NCBI GenBank assembly: GCA_903642275.1
Contig: CAHJWK010000003.1
Span: 1 to 64,000 of the forward strand
Reading direction: 5' to 3'
Origin: Chitinophagaceae bacterium
GTDB lineage: Bacteria; Bacteroidota; Bacteroidia; Chitinophagales; Chitinophagaceae
Length of the DNA: 64,000 nt
The notes under the pieces: model-generated
The model's database searches: none
Told to the model about the DNA's origin: nothing
Seen by the model: the letters and a program-made list of their open reading frames with translations, nothing else
Translations under genes and position numbers: made by a program
In this document: in pieces, positions 25,921 to 35,778 of the stretch
How positions within the stretch are numbered: position 1 is the first letter of the stretch
How the letters are laid out: each line of letters starts with the position of its first letter

Positions 25921-28881
25921 TTAAAATTGAATGTTTACGCCCAATGTATAAATGCGTGGCCGCGGATACAGCGCATAATCAAGACCACCATATATTTCAG
26001 GGTCAAGACCTGAATATTTTGTTACAGTAAACACATTCTGGCAAATGGCATTTACCTGAAGATGCAGTTTGTTATGCGCTACATAACCAGCATCATAAGA
26101 TAAGCCCAAATTATCCATCTTTAAAAAAGATGCATTCTCAACAAAATAATCACTTAAGCTTTGTCCGTAATAAAAATGATTATACAACACACTTGATAAA
26201 GTATTTGCCAGGTAACCAAGCGGATTTGTAATGTTTGATTCCGTTGCACCGGTTGATAAACCATTATACATATAGTTGCCGATGTTTGCACGCAACACTG
26301 TGCTTAATGTCCAGCGCTTATAGGTGAACTGTGTTGTAAACCCAAGCACGTATTTTGGAAATGGCGATTTATATCTGTACAAATCGTTTGAATTAATAAC
26401 ACCGTCTCCGTTAATATCTTCATACACACCTTCAATGGGTTTTCCATCTTTTCCATATTCCTGGTGATATACATAAAAAGCAGAAGCGTTATATCCAACG
26501 GAATTTATCTGAACGCCATTGGAAAGAGGCGTACCCGGATAAGAAGAATCTTTTGTTGCCGTAAGATTTGTTATTTTATTGGTATTGTATGATGCGTTGA
26601 AACTTACATTCCATTGAAAAGTTTTTGTTTGAATGGGAATAAAGTTCAATAACAATTCAACACCTTTATTTTCTACGTTGCCAACATTGGTAACGATACT
26701 GCTGCTAAAGTTTGAACCTGCGGGTATTGGAATCAGATTAAGTAAATCTTTTGTTTTTTTATAATAAAAATCAAGGCTTCCGTTTATGCGGTTGTTGAAG
26801 AAACCATAATCCAAACCTGTGTTATACGCTTGTGTTTGTTCCCATTTAATCCCTGCATCATAAGCTGCCGGCGTGCCCTGGTTATAGTAGCTGTTACCAA
26901 ATAAAACCTGCGATGCATTATCACCTAAACCATAAACCGGCAGGTAACTATAATTTGCAATACCTTCCTGGTTGCCGGTTACACCATAACTTAACCTTAA
27001 TTTTAAATCTGATAATGTTTGTGAGTTTTTAAGTGCACCTTCCTGGTTTATGCGCCACGTAAATGCCACCGATGGAAACGTACCCCAACGAACATCTTTT
27101 GCAAAGCGTGATGAACCATCTGTACGCAAAGAAGCCGCAAGAATATATTTCGTGTTGAAGGTGTAAATCAACCTTCCATAGTAAGAGATTAATGTATTTT
27201 CTGGCTTATCCAGCGGAAACTTTGGCCCGGTACCGGGAATAGTGTCGCCATTTGCACGGAAGCCATAATAGTTATAATTAGTAGAAAGATTATTATAATA
27301 TCCGTAGCCCGCTGTTGCATTAATATTGCTTTTAATAGCATTAATGGTTTTATTATAGTTTAAGTAAAACTCTGCTACGGTATTATCTATTTTGTTTTCA
27401 TAATGATTATGCTGTCCGCTATCCAAATAATTTTGAGCTGCCAGGGCAGGTACATCAACCTTGCCTTCACCTTTTGCAATATCATAACCAAGATTTAAAT
27501 TGGCATGTAACTCAGGCAAAACAGGCAGTGCATAATCGAAACGAATATTGCCATAACTTCTTTCAACGTTGCTATGATTGTTATATAAATTAAGCAAGGC
27601 AACCGGGTTTTTCGGCGCTAATTTATTCAGCGTTACTGCGCCTGTATTCGGGTCCGTTGAAGCCCACTCATAATAACCGCCATACTTTGAGTTTGCATCA
27701 TATACTGACTGTGTAGGATCGAAGTAAACCGCAGAACTGATGGCTGCTCCGTTTGCAAAACGTGTGTTGCTTACAGAGCCTTTTACGTTTAATTCAATTT
27801 GCAAACTGTTGTTGAATAAATGCGGCGAAAGGCTGATGCCTGCAGATGTGCGTTGCAGGTTATCTGTTTTTAAAATACCATCCTGGTTTAAGTAACCGAG
27901 CGATACCCGGTATGGAATAGTTTTCAAAGCGCCTGAAATGCTTATATTATTATCTGTAGTGATTGCTTTTTGATAAATTTCATCCTGCCAGTTAGTATTT
28001 GACTTGCCTAATAAGGATGTGTACGGATGCACACCGTCATACGTCCCTTTACCGATTGAATCAACCAGGTTTCTAAATTCACTTGGTGACATAACATTTG
28101 CTGTTTTAGTCACTTCTGATAAAGAAAGATTTGTTGAAAAACTGATAACGGGCTTGCCCGAAGTTCCTTTTTTTGTGGTGATGATAATTACGCCGTTAGA
28201 AGCACGTGAGCCGTAAATCGCTGTTGATGCAGCATCCTTTAATACAGTAAACGAGGCAATATCATTAGGATTAATTAAGCTTAAAGCATTAGCGGCTCCA
28301 TAAATATTACTTGGAGCTAAAGGAATTCCGTCAATTACAATCAGCGGGTCGTTGCTGGCATTTAATGAAGCACCGCCACGAATGCGAATGGTACTTCCTG
28401 CACCAGGCGAACCACCGTTAGATGTTATGGAAACTCCGGCCACTTTACCTGCTATCAATTGTTCCGGCGTAGTTATAACACCTTTTTGGAAATCTTTGGA
28501 GGTTACTGTTGCAATAGAACCAGTTAGTTCTTTTTTACGTTGTGTACCATAACCGATTACTACGACTTCATTAAGGTTGGCTGTACTTGGATGTAATACA
28601 ATTTGTTCGCTTGAAGCCGTCTGGATGGTTTGGGCATCATATCCAACAAAACTTACAATTAAAGAATCGGTTGTTGAGGCCTTTAAAGAAAATGTACCCT
28701 TTTTGTCAGTTAAAGTTCCCTTGCTGCTGCCCTTTAGCTGAACTGAAGCTGCTTCAATAGGTTCACCTTTTTCGTTTTTAATAATACCAGAAATTTTTGT
28801 TTGTGCCTTCAGGGCAGACTGAATGGAAATAATTCCTGCAAGCAGGCATAGCAGCCGAATGACTGTTCGTAATTTCATCAT
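25921..28881 (-). CDS. susC: SusC/RagA TonB-linked outer-membrane receptor
   Basis: 986 aa. Signal peptide (1-27, ends LKAQTKISG), carboxypeptidase-regulatory-like domain (~28-105, GIIKNEKGEPIEAASVQLKG), plug domain with NEVVVIGYGTQRKKELTGSI and the RIRGGASLNASNDPLIVIDG signature, then the large beta-barrel ending NLGYDIAKG ... YTLGVNIQF with a C-terminal Phe. It imports oligosaccharide with energy from TonB. First gene of the SusCDE-amylase operon. The 294-bp upstream gap (28882-29175) should hold the promoter. Confidence 0.95.
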   Translation of the reverse strand: MMKLRTVIRLLCLLAGIISIQSALKAQTKISGIIKNEKGEPIEAASVQLKGSSKGTLTDKKGTFSLKASTTDSLIVSFVGYDAQTIQTASSEQIVLHPSTANLNEVVVIGYGTQRKKELTGSIATVTSKDFQKGVITTPEQLIAGKVAGVSITSNGGSPGAGSTIRIRGGASLNASNDPLIVIDGIPLAPSNIYGAANALSLINPNDIASFTVLKDAASTAIYGSRASNGVIIITTKKGTSGKPVISFSTNLSLSEVTKTANVMSPSEFRNLVDSIGKGTYDGVHPYTSLLGKSNTNWQDEIYQKAITTDNNISISGALKTIPYRVSLGYLNQDGILKTDNLQRTSAGISLSPHLFNNSLQIELNVKGSVSNTRFANGAAISSAVYFDPTQSVYDANSKYGGYYEWASTDPNTGAVTLNKLAPKNPVALLNLYNNHSNVERSYGNIRFDYALPVLPELHANLNLGYDIAKGEGKVDVPALAAQNYLDSGQHNHYENKIDNTVAEFYLNYNKTINAIKSNINATAGYGYYNNLSTNYNYYGFRANGDTIPGTGPKFPLDKPENTLISYYGRLIYTFNTKYILAASLRTDGSSRFAKDVRWGTFPSVAFTWRINQEGALKNSQTLSDLKLRLSYGVTGNQEGIANYSYLPVYGLGDNASQVLFGNSYYNQGTPAAYDAGIKWEQTQAYNTGLDYGFFNNRINGSLDFYYKKTKDLLNLIPIPAGSNFSSSIVTNVGNVENKGVELLLNFIPIQTKTFQWNVSFNASYNTNKITNLTATKDSSYPGTPLSNGVQINSVGYNASAFYVYHQEYGKDGKPIEGVYEDINGDGVINSNDLYRYKSPFPKYVLGFTTQFTYKRWTLSTVLRANIGNYMYNGLSTGATESNITNPLGYLANTLSSVLYNHFYYGQSLSDYFVENASFLKMDNLGLSYDAGYVAHNKLHLQVNAICQNVFTVTKYSGLDPEIYGGLDYALYPRPRIYTLGVNIQF

Positions 28882-29175
28882 GACAAGACTTTTACTTTGA
28901 TTTAAATTATTAAAAATTTCCGCTATCGTTTTCTAAACTATGGCAGGATTAATGCAATCTTTATAACATTAAACCGCCAGAAAGAAATCTTTATAATTAA
29001 GACAACAAAAAAACAGTCAACTGCAAGACAAAGGCAGTTTTAAAGGATGCAGTATAGAAAATATAATTAATTAATAGGGAAGCACTAAATTTTTGGGTTG
29101 ATTATCAAAGGATTGAATTATATTATGTTTTAAATTAATATAGATGAAAGTTTTTGAACTTAACCTTTCAAGTTG
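28882..29175 (-). promoter_or_regulatory. Probable control region of the sus operon
   Basis: 294 bp without a gene between the SusR-like gene and susC. The expected -7/-33 elements are not clear: TAGTTTAG near 28937-28944 on the minus strand is one mismatch from TAnnTTTG. Binding sites cannot be named from sequence alone. Confidence 0.35.
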
Positions 29176-30798
29176 TTACACAGATTGAATTTCCATGATG
29201 TTTTTTTCAAACTCTTCCTTAGATACTATTGATTTATTTTTTATGCGGGTTTTATAGGCGTAAATAGTGTTGACTGAATATTCAAGAATTTCCGCAATTT
29301 TTTCATTTTCTGAAATACCAATTCTTATTAAAGCAAAAATGCGCATGTCAGTATTCAGGTATTTGTCTTTATTTAATTTAACTTTGTCTTCTTCTTTAAA
29401 AAGATTATTGTAAGCAGTTACAAAATTTGGAAAGATGCGTAGAAACACTTTATCGAAATTATTCAGCAGTTCTTCTTTTTCTTTTTTGATCTGAATATTA
29501 TTTAAAATAATGCGCACGTCATCGGGCTTTTTATCAGCCAGTTTTTTTTCAATATTTTTCTTGAGCTTATTAAGCCGTGAAAAGTATTCAGAATCAAGCT
29601 TAAAAAAATAACCTATATATTCTTCTTTAATTTTATTTGCTTCTTCCAGCTTTGCATTAATTTGTTTTTGAACGATGTTAGCATCTGTAATTGCCTGTTT
29701 CGCTTCTTCAAGGTTTTTGTTTTGCCTTTTTATTACTAAAATCAAAATAATTAGAACAATAAGAAAGATGGTCACTGCAACTCCATATAAAATCGCATAT
29801 TTTCTTTGCGCTTCTGCAATGCGTATTTTTTCATTATCAATCAAAGGCAGAATAGCGCTTAGCTGCACTTTTCGCTGTCGTGCTCCATAAAAATCTGCGT
29901 CAGTGATTGCTTTTTCGATAAACATAGAAGCATCCTGAACATCACCGTTTTGGTATATTAATTCTGCAAGGTTTAAAATAGCAAGCACCTCTTTTGTTGA
30001 GCTTTTTATATCTGCAATGGCAGCAGCAGCAAGCAGTTTTATTGATTCTTCTTTTAAACTTTTTTGTTGATAAATACCACTAAATGTTGATGCCGTTAAA
30101 GCAGCCTGGTGTTGTGTTAGCCTTTTATCTGTTAATAATTTCTCAAAAAAAATTGCTGCGCTGTCTGTTTTATGTTCTTTAAACAATTTTAAACCGCTGT
30201 AATAATTATTCTCGAAAGAATGGATACCGTAATATTTTAAAGCCGAATCTATATAAACAGAACCTTGCTTATCATAACCGCCGGAATGATAATTATCCAG
30301 GTCGTAGAAAGCCAAGTCTAAATAATAGCGTCCAAGCAATGTGTAGTATTGAGCTTTGAGTGAATCAGGCCTTTGGTTGATATGAATGGATTGAAGCGTG
30401 TCAAAGGTTTCGCGAAACAAACCTGCCGAAAGCATAATAAATGCAAAATCAAGCTTTGACAGGATGATAAGATTACTGTCATTAGAACTTATTGCAATTT
30501 TCAACATTTTACCTGCACAAACATATGCGGAATCATAATTAAAGATCTTATAGGCTTCGTATAACTGTTTAGTAAGCGAAAAGGCAATTTGCGAAGAAGG
30601 AGATTTGTTTGATGCAACAGCCTGTTTCAGCAAACTGATTTGATTCATTTTTAAAGCATCATATTTGGGAGCTTCATTTATTGTTCTTTTCAAAGCAGAT
30701 AATAAGGAATCAGACGACGCGTAACTGTGTGACGAAGTAGTAAATAAAAAAATAATCAAAAAAAATTTCAGGATTACAATAAGATGCAATTTTATCAT
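29176..30798 (-). CDS. SusR-like membrane sensor-regulator (DUF6377)
   Basis: 540 aa. Signal/anchor helix at 5-24, then periplasmic TPR-like helical repeats (about 30-335), a membrane helix at ~340-362 (YGVAVTIFLIVLIILILVIK), a cytoplasmic coiled coil (KLEEANKIKEEYIGYFFKL) and the DUF6377 domain. The domain includes FDKVFLRIFPNFVTAYNNLF and a LuxR-like helix-turn-helix (MRIFALIRIGISENEKIAEI, LEYSVNTIYAYKTRIKNKS). Size and architecture equal Bacteroides SusR, which senses maltose and activates the sus genes. It lies upstream of susC on the same strand. Regulation of the adjacent operon is inferred. Confidence 0.88.
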   Translation of the reverse strand: MIKLHLIVILKFFLIIFLFTTSSHSYASSDSLLSALKRTINEAPKYDALKMNQISLLKQAVASNKSPSSQIAFSLTKQLYEAYKIFNYDSAYVCAGKMLKIAISSNDSNLIILSKLDFAFIMLSAGLFRETFDTLQSIHINQRPDSLKAQYYTLLGRYYLDLAFYDLDNYHSGGYDKQGSVYIDSALKYYGIHSFENNYYSGLKLFKEHKTDSAAIFFEKLLTDKRLTQHQAALTASTFSGIYQQKSLKEESIKLLAAAAIADIKSSTKEVLAILNLAELIYQNGDVQDASMFIEKAITDADFYGARQRKVQLSAILPLIDNEKIRIAEAQRKYAILYGVAVTIFLIVLIILILVIKRQNKNLEEAKQAITDANIVQKQINAKLEEANKIKEEYIGYFFKLDSEYFSRLNKLKKNIEKKLADKKPDDVRIILNNIQIKKEKEELLNNFDKVFLRIFPNFVTAYNNLFKEEDKVKLNKDKYLNTDMRIFALIRIGISENEKIAEILEYSVNTIYAYKTRIKNKSIVSKEEFEKNIMEIQSV

Positions 30799-31104
30799 TG
30801 AATATATATATTAATTTTTCCGTAAACTGAACGATAATTTTTTTAATCAGGCCTTTAATTAATAAAACTACCGATTTCCTTTTAAAACCGTTCACCCTAT
30901 AAGGACTTAGAAACAAGCTGTAAAAACTAACACAATAATTATTAGCGTTAAAAAAAATTATAAAGTGTTCAAGATTTAAGTAAGTATAATTAAACTGTAA
31001 CTTATGGTTCGTTTGACAATTATTCAATATGCCGTAAGCTGTTTGGAACACACTTTAAATTATTAAAATGATTAAAAAGATAACACTTTAAAATAAACTT
31101 ATAG
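30799..31104. other. Intergenic stretch upstream of the SusR-like gene
   Basis: 306 AT-rich bp. It must contain the regulator's promoter. No gene or repeat recognised; the DnaE2 remnant begins just beyond. Confidence 0.35.
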
Positions 31105-32597
31105 AAACAAATTGAAAGCAGGGCGCAGCAGGCGATGCTGCCAAGGTTAAGACCAAGATGCTTTTATGATTTGGTGATTGAAGTTGCGATTGTAAGACCG
31201 GGTCCCATACAAGGTGATATGGTGCACCCCTACTTGCGCCGCCGCAATAAAGAAGAGCCGGTTGAATACCCATCAAAAGCCTTGGAAGAAATTTTAGGGC
31301 GCACATTAGGTGTTCCGTTATTCCAGGAACAGGCAATGAAAATCGCAATTGTTGCCGGAGGTTTTACACCTGCAGAAGCAGACCAGTTAAGAAGAAGCAT
31401 GGCAACATTTAAGGTGCATGGCATGGTTAAACAGTTTCAGGATAAGCTCATGAACGGGATGCTAAAGAATGGTTACACAAGAGAATACGCAGAAAGAATT
31501 TTTAAACAGCTGGAAGGTTTTGGAAGCTATGGTTTTCCTGAATCTCATGCAGCAAGCTTCGCTTTGCTTGTATATGTATCTGCATGGATAAAATGTTATT
31601 ATCCTGATGCCTTCGCCTGTGGTTTATTAAACAGTCAGCCAATGGGTTTTATGCGCCTGCTCAAATTGTGGGTGACGCAACAAAACACAATGTGGAAGTG
31701 AAGCCGATTGACATAAACCATTCTTATTGGGATAATATATTAGAAGAAAAAGTAAATAATTATTGTGCCTTGCGTCTTGGATTCAGGCAAATCAAAGGCA
31801 TACGTCAAGAAGACATTACTATACTTGTTGATGCAAGAACAAAACTATTTACCAGTATCAATGAATTATTGGGTGCCGGTGTGTCAATAGCCGCTTTAGA
31901 AAGATTAGCTGACGCTGATGCATTCAGGTCTGTTGGTTTTGACAGAAGGCAGGCACTTTGGGAAATCACAGCATTGCATGACAACCCTGTTGCTATATTC
32001 AAAGGTCAGCAGTCAGAAAGTAAATCAGAAAACAATGTGAAGCTGCCACAGTTATCATTATCAGAACATGTATTGCACGGTTATGCTGTAACATCACTTT
32101 CCGTTAAAGCGCATCCTGTAAGTTTTATACGCGAGCAGTTATCAATGTGTAATGTTATACCAACCGGAGATTTAATTAAAGGCAATGATAGTGATATAGT
32201 GCGTGTAGCGGGTTTGATATTGGTAAGGCAAAGACCCGGCACAGCTGGTGGCATTTGCTTTATCACCATCGAAGATGAAACAGGCAATGCAAACCTTGTT
32301 GTATTCAAAAATTTATTTGAAAATATTTATCGCAAAGAAATATTGCAATCAAAATTATTAATGGTAGAAGGTAAACTGCAGAAAGAAGGTGAAGTAATAC
32401 ATGTAATCGTACAGCACTGTGAAAACTGGTCTAAACTATTGAGAAAGTTAACTTCAAAGAACAAAGATGAAGTATCATTGAGTATTCTATCACCGAGAGA
32501 TGAAAACGATGGGACCCGCTTTAGCGATAAGCATAATACTTATGGTGGTTGGATAAAACAGGAAAAACTTTTCCCGGAGGCGAGGAATTTTAAATGA
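31105..32597 (+). pseudogene. dnaE2: Error-prone DNA polymerase DnaE2 (ImuC), C-terminal remnant
   Basis: It starts within the polymerase core ([20 protein letters not shown], then [20 protein letters not shown]). It runs through [20 protein letters not shown] and LLNSQPMGF, shifts frame near 31650, and continues [18 protein letters not shown] with the helix-hairpin-helix FRQIKGI and a C-terminal OB fold (AGLILVRQRPGTAGGICFIT). About 490 of ~1060 residues remain; the PHP and part of the catalytic domain are gone. Neither ImuA nor ImuB is nearby. Inactive relic of an SOS mutasome gene. Confidence 0.88.
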
Positions 32598-33062
32598 TAC
32601 CATTAAATACTTTGTGAGTAAGTAGGTATTCTAAAAATTATCTACATTAATCCGCAACGGCATCCTTTGGCTCATACTTCGCAACCCATGCCTTAATGCT
32701 GTAACTGGTATTTCACTTCATTCACTCACCTGCTTCATTTCATTCTTCCATTCATTGGTTCATTCGTGAAGACAAATACAGGAACTTAGAAGAAATATTA
32801 TACAGTATTTTTAGCTGTTCCGGCGTCTTTCGCTAATACTTCACAAAACTAGGCCTTACATATATTGTTGGGTATTTACCTAAACTTGTTTACAATGTAC
32901 TGTTTATTCATTTTGTATTGCGAATAAGTGAAATACATTATTAAGCCAGATGACTTGACACAAGTAATTAAAGACTTTCAAATTAAGCTGATTTAAACTT
33001 AGAACGCGGGTTTCACAATTGCGCATAGCTTTATAACAAAACCTCCGATGACAAATAGCCTG
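32598..33062. other. Gene-free stretch with a small reading-frame relic
   Basis: 465 bp. On the minus strand at about 32654-32716 an open stretch TSYSIKAWVAKYEPKDAVAD ends at a stop; it may be the end of a lost gene. Nothing else seen. Confidence 0.3.
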
Positions 33063-33428
33063 CTACTCTTCATAACCACTTTTAATAACTGTTGAAATCA
33101 TCTTGAATTGTTCTTTTGCATTAAAATGATGCGATGCATGCGCTGGTATAACTATACCTGTTCCTAAAGTAAGCAAATGTGTTTGTTTATTTATTGTTAC
33201 TTCTGCTGTGCCATCTATTACCTGTACAAAAGTATCAAACGGAGAAATTTTTTCTGCGAGTTGCTCACCGGTATCTAAAGACATCATTGTTACATTTCCA
33301 GTGGCTTTTTTTATTATTGTTTTGCTTAATACAGTTTTTGGTGCATACTCAATAATTTTTACAACAAAATGAGATTTTTCTTTTTCTATTTCTGTTAAGT
33401 CAAAGTTATCCTTCGATGTTTTTTTCAT
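33063..33428 (-). CDS. Cupin-domain protein
   Basis: 121 aa single-domain cupin without signal peptide. The barrel is seen in TGNVTMMSLDTGEQLAEKIS, FVQVIDGTAEVTINKQTHLL and GTGIVIPAHASHHFNAKEQF, where the second motif keeps two His residues (HASHHF) but the first lacks the usual HxH, so the metal site may be incomplete. It lies 21 nt downstream of the AraC gene and is probably its co-transcribed partner. Substrate unknown. Confidence 0.8.
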   Translation of the reverse strand: MKKTSKDNFDLTEIEKEKSHFVVKIIEYAPKTVLSKTIIKKATGNVTMMSLDTGEQLAEKISPFDTFVQVIDGTAEVTINKQTHLLTLGTGIVIPAHASHHFNAKEQFKMISTVIKSGYEE

Positions 33429-33449
33429 TTATATAATTGCTTTGTTATG

Positions 33450-34088
33450 TCAGATATCTTCAAGTGGCTGTTGCCTTTTCAATTTTAATTTTTTAAAAAA
33501 AGTAGGTGTCAGGCCGGTAATTTGTTTAAACTGGTTTGAAAGGTGTGCACTGCTGCTATAATTTAAATGATATGCAATATCAGCCAGAATCATTTTATCG
33601 TAAAGAATCATCTCCTTTACTTTTTCAACTTTATGAAGAATAATAAAATGTTCAAGCGTAATACCTTTTATCTCAGAAAATATATTAGCAAGATATGTAT
33701 AGTTATGTTTTAGTTTTTGACTAATATGCACTGAGTGCTTAACGTTTGGAAATTCATCTGCATAATGAACCATTTCTATAACAACTGCTTTTATCCTTTC
33801 AACAAGTATGGATTTATGGTCATCAACTAATGTAAGGCCTGCTTCCAGTAAACAGGTTTTTAACCGTTCAAGTTTGTCAGAAGAAATAGGTTTTGATAGT
33901 TCAATTTCTCCAAACTCTACTTTTACATAGTCAATATCCAAGCTTTCCAGCATTGATTTAACCACCAGTTTACAACGGATACTTACCATACTACTGATAT
34001 AAAGCCGGGTACTGTTACCATAAAATTTATTTGAAGTTGACAATTTGCTTTCAACAGAACCAGCTTCAATTGGTTGAGTTTGTTTCAA
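33450..34088 (-). CDS. AraC-family transcriptional regulator
   Basis: 212 aa. The N-terminal ~115 residues (LYISSMVSIRCKLVVKSMLE, VKVEFGEIELSKPISSDKLE) are the short ligand-type domain common in Bacteroidota AraC proteins. The C-terminal AraC DNA-binding domain has two helix-turn-helices, HNYTYLANIFSEIKGITLEH and LADIAYHLNYSSSAHLSNQF with the closing KQITGLTPTFFKK. Co-directional with the cupin gene. An operator-like palindrome lies 57-79 bp upstream of its start (34145-34167), compatible with autoregulation (inference). Confidence 0.9.
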   Translation of the reverse strand: MKQTQPIEAGSVESKLSTSNKFYGNSTRLYISSMVSIRCKLVVKSMLESLDIDYVKVEFGEIELSKPISSDKLERLKTCLLEAGLTLVDDHKSILVERIKAVVIEMVHYADEFPNVKHSVHISQKLKHNYTYLANIFSEIKGITLEHFIILHKVEKVKEMILYDKMILADIAYHLNYSSSAHLSNQFKQITGLTPTFFKKLKLKRQQPLEDI

Positions 34089-34144
34089 TTTTTAAATTAT
34101 AAAGTGAAGTAATGATTTGTAGTATATACTTGAGACATGAATCT

Positions 34145-34167
34145 GTATCACCGATACAAATTTGTAT
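34145..34167. promoter_or_regulatory. Palindromic operator candidate upstream of araC
   Basis: TGTATC-ACC-GATACA (34145-34159) overlaps the perfect 14-bp palindrome ATACAAATTTGTAT (34154-34167). Three TGTAT half-sites occur within 23 bp. The rest of the 34089-34495 gap has no gene. Confidence 0.4.
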
Positions 34168-34495
34168 AATATCAAATCATTAAAGCCGGAATATTATTCT
34201 GTATGTAAAGTATTTGTAGAGAAGCATTATTTATTGAGGATTAAGATAATTGAACATATTTAAAGGCAAGATTTTTATTTTCTCTTAATCATTTGCTACA
34301 CATAGTCGTCAATTCAAATGATGTGCCATAGACATTTAAAAGCAAAATGTCACATAAGTTTAATAGTCGATTTTCTTACCAAGCAAACAACCGTGAATTA
34401 TGTAACTTATCTGCAGGATTTTGTAAAATATCTTTTATCTAAAGTATCAATTTCGTTGTGAATTACAGTAATATAAAAATTACTGTTTGATAAAC

Positions 34496-34876
34496 ATGGC
34501 TGAGACAGATTTAAAAATTCCTGTTATAGAAGAACAAATAAAAATTGAAAAAAGTATTATAGAAACAGGGAAAATACAAATCTCAAAGCATATAACAGAA
34601 CACGATGAACTTATAAATATTCCGTTGTTACATGAAGAGCATGTGATAGAACACATAAATATAAATGTGTTTGTTGATGATTTACCCGTTACCCGTTATG
34701 AAGGAGATACAATGATTATTCCGGTTTTAAAAGAAGTGGTAGTAAAACGCATTCTTCTGGTTGAAGAAATAAGGATAACAAAAAAAACAGTGCAAACAAA
34801 TGAACAGCAATCGGTAACCTTAAAAGCACAGGAAGTAACCATAAGCCGTGTGCCTTTGAACAACAATAAAATTTAA
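34496..34876 (+). CDS. DUF2382 (YsnF-type) stress protein
   Basis: 126 aa from ATG 34496 (a TTG three codons upstream is less likely). Nearly the whole protein is one DUF2382 domain: IPVIEEQIKIEKSIIETGKI, HITEHDELINIPLLHEEHVI, DTMIIPVLKEVVVKRILLVE. The alternating hydrophobic/charged beta strands are typical. First of three DUF2382 genes in a row on the plus strand. DUF2382 proteins are stress-induced; their biochemistry is not known. Confidence 0.8.
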   Translation: MAETDLKIPVIEEQIKIEKSIIETGKIQISKHITEHDELINIPLLHEEHVIEHININVFVDDLPVTRYEGDTMIIPVLKEVVVKRILLVEEIRITKKTVQTNEQQSVTLKAQEVTISRVPLNNNKI

Positions 34877-34903
34877 TTTTTTTTAATTATAAACAATAAC
34901 AAA

Positions 34904-35686
34904 ATGTCACAAACAGTAATCGGAATTTTCAACAGCGCTGCCGATGCGCAAACAGCAGTAAACCAGTTGTTAAACAGGGGCTTTAGTAATGAAGATGTTG
35001 ATCTGAAATCAAACACATCAACTGATTCAGTAACAGGCACATCATCTGCTAATACAAATGAAGGTGGTGTCTCAAAATTTTTCAAAAATCTCTTTAGTAA
35101 TGATGATGAAAGCATGCGTTATACTACAGCAGCACAAAAAGGTTCTGTTGTTAGCGTACATGTACAGTCAGACGAAGAAGCACAACGTGCGTCTATGCTG
35201 CTTGACCAGTTTGGTGCAGTAGATGTGGATGGAGATGATACTGCAGGCAGCAGCTACAATACGCTAGCTAAAAACACAGAAAACGGAGGCAAAATATCTG
35301 TAATTGAAGAAACAATGCAGGTAGGAAAAAGAGAAGTAAAAACAGGCGGTGTGCGTTTAAAGAGCCGTATTGTTGAAAAGCCGGTAGAGCAAAGCCTGCG
35401 TTTAAGGGAAGAACGTGTAAGTGTACAGCGTAATAAAGTTGACAGGGTTGCTTCAGATGCAGATTTTAACAACTTCCAGGAAGGAACTATTGAAATGACT
35501 GAACATGCAGAAGTGCCTGTTGTAGCTAAAGAAGCAAGAGTTGTGGAAGAAATTTCTTTAGGTAAAGAAGTTAACGAACGCAAGGAAACTGTACGTGATA
35601 CTGTTCGCAAAACAGAAGTGGATGTGGAAAATATAGAAGGAACAAAGAAAACAACATCAAAGAATTTTAAACCCGGTAAAAGTTAA
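34904..35686 (+). CDS. General-stress protein with N-terminal GSP domain and C-terminal DUF2382
   Basis: 260 aa. The N-terminal ~95 residues resemble the general-stress/glycine-zipper-lacking heat-induced domain (TVIGIFNSAADAQTAVNQLL, NRGFSNEDVDLKS; later GSVVSVHVQSDEEAQRASML). Residues ~125-245 are the DUF2382 domain (VIEETMQVGKREVKTGGVRL, EEISLGKEVNERKETVRDTV). The DUF2382 part is strongly similar to that of 36470-37345, so a duplication is likely. No signal peptide. Followed by a terminator. Confidence 0.85.
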   Translation: MSQTVIGIFNSAADAQTAVNQLLNRGFSNEDVDLKSNTSTDSVTGTSSANTNEGGVSKFFKNLFSNDDESMRYTTAAQKGSVVSVHVQSDEEAQRASMLLDQFGAVDVDGDDTAGSSYNTLAKNTENGGKISVIEETMQVGKREVKTGGVRLKSRIVEKPVEQSLRLREERVSVQRNKVDRVASDADFNNFQEGTIEMTEHAEVPVVAKEARVVEEISLGKEVNERKETVRDTVRKTEVDVENIEGTKKTTSKNFKPGKS

Positions 35687-35701
35687 GCTTAAACCCAACA
35701 G

Positions 35702-35737
35702 GCAGGTTACTAAAATATAGTAGCCTGCTTTTTTTTA
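35702..35737 (+). terminator. Terminator after the DUF2382 gene
   Basis: The hairpin GCAGGTTACTA / TAGTAGCCTGC (one G-T pair) with a 5-nt loop is followed by eight T residues. Confidence 0.9.
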
Positions 35738-35778
35738 ATCATATAAAACTTATAATTCTACTAAAACAAATTATTACA

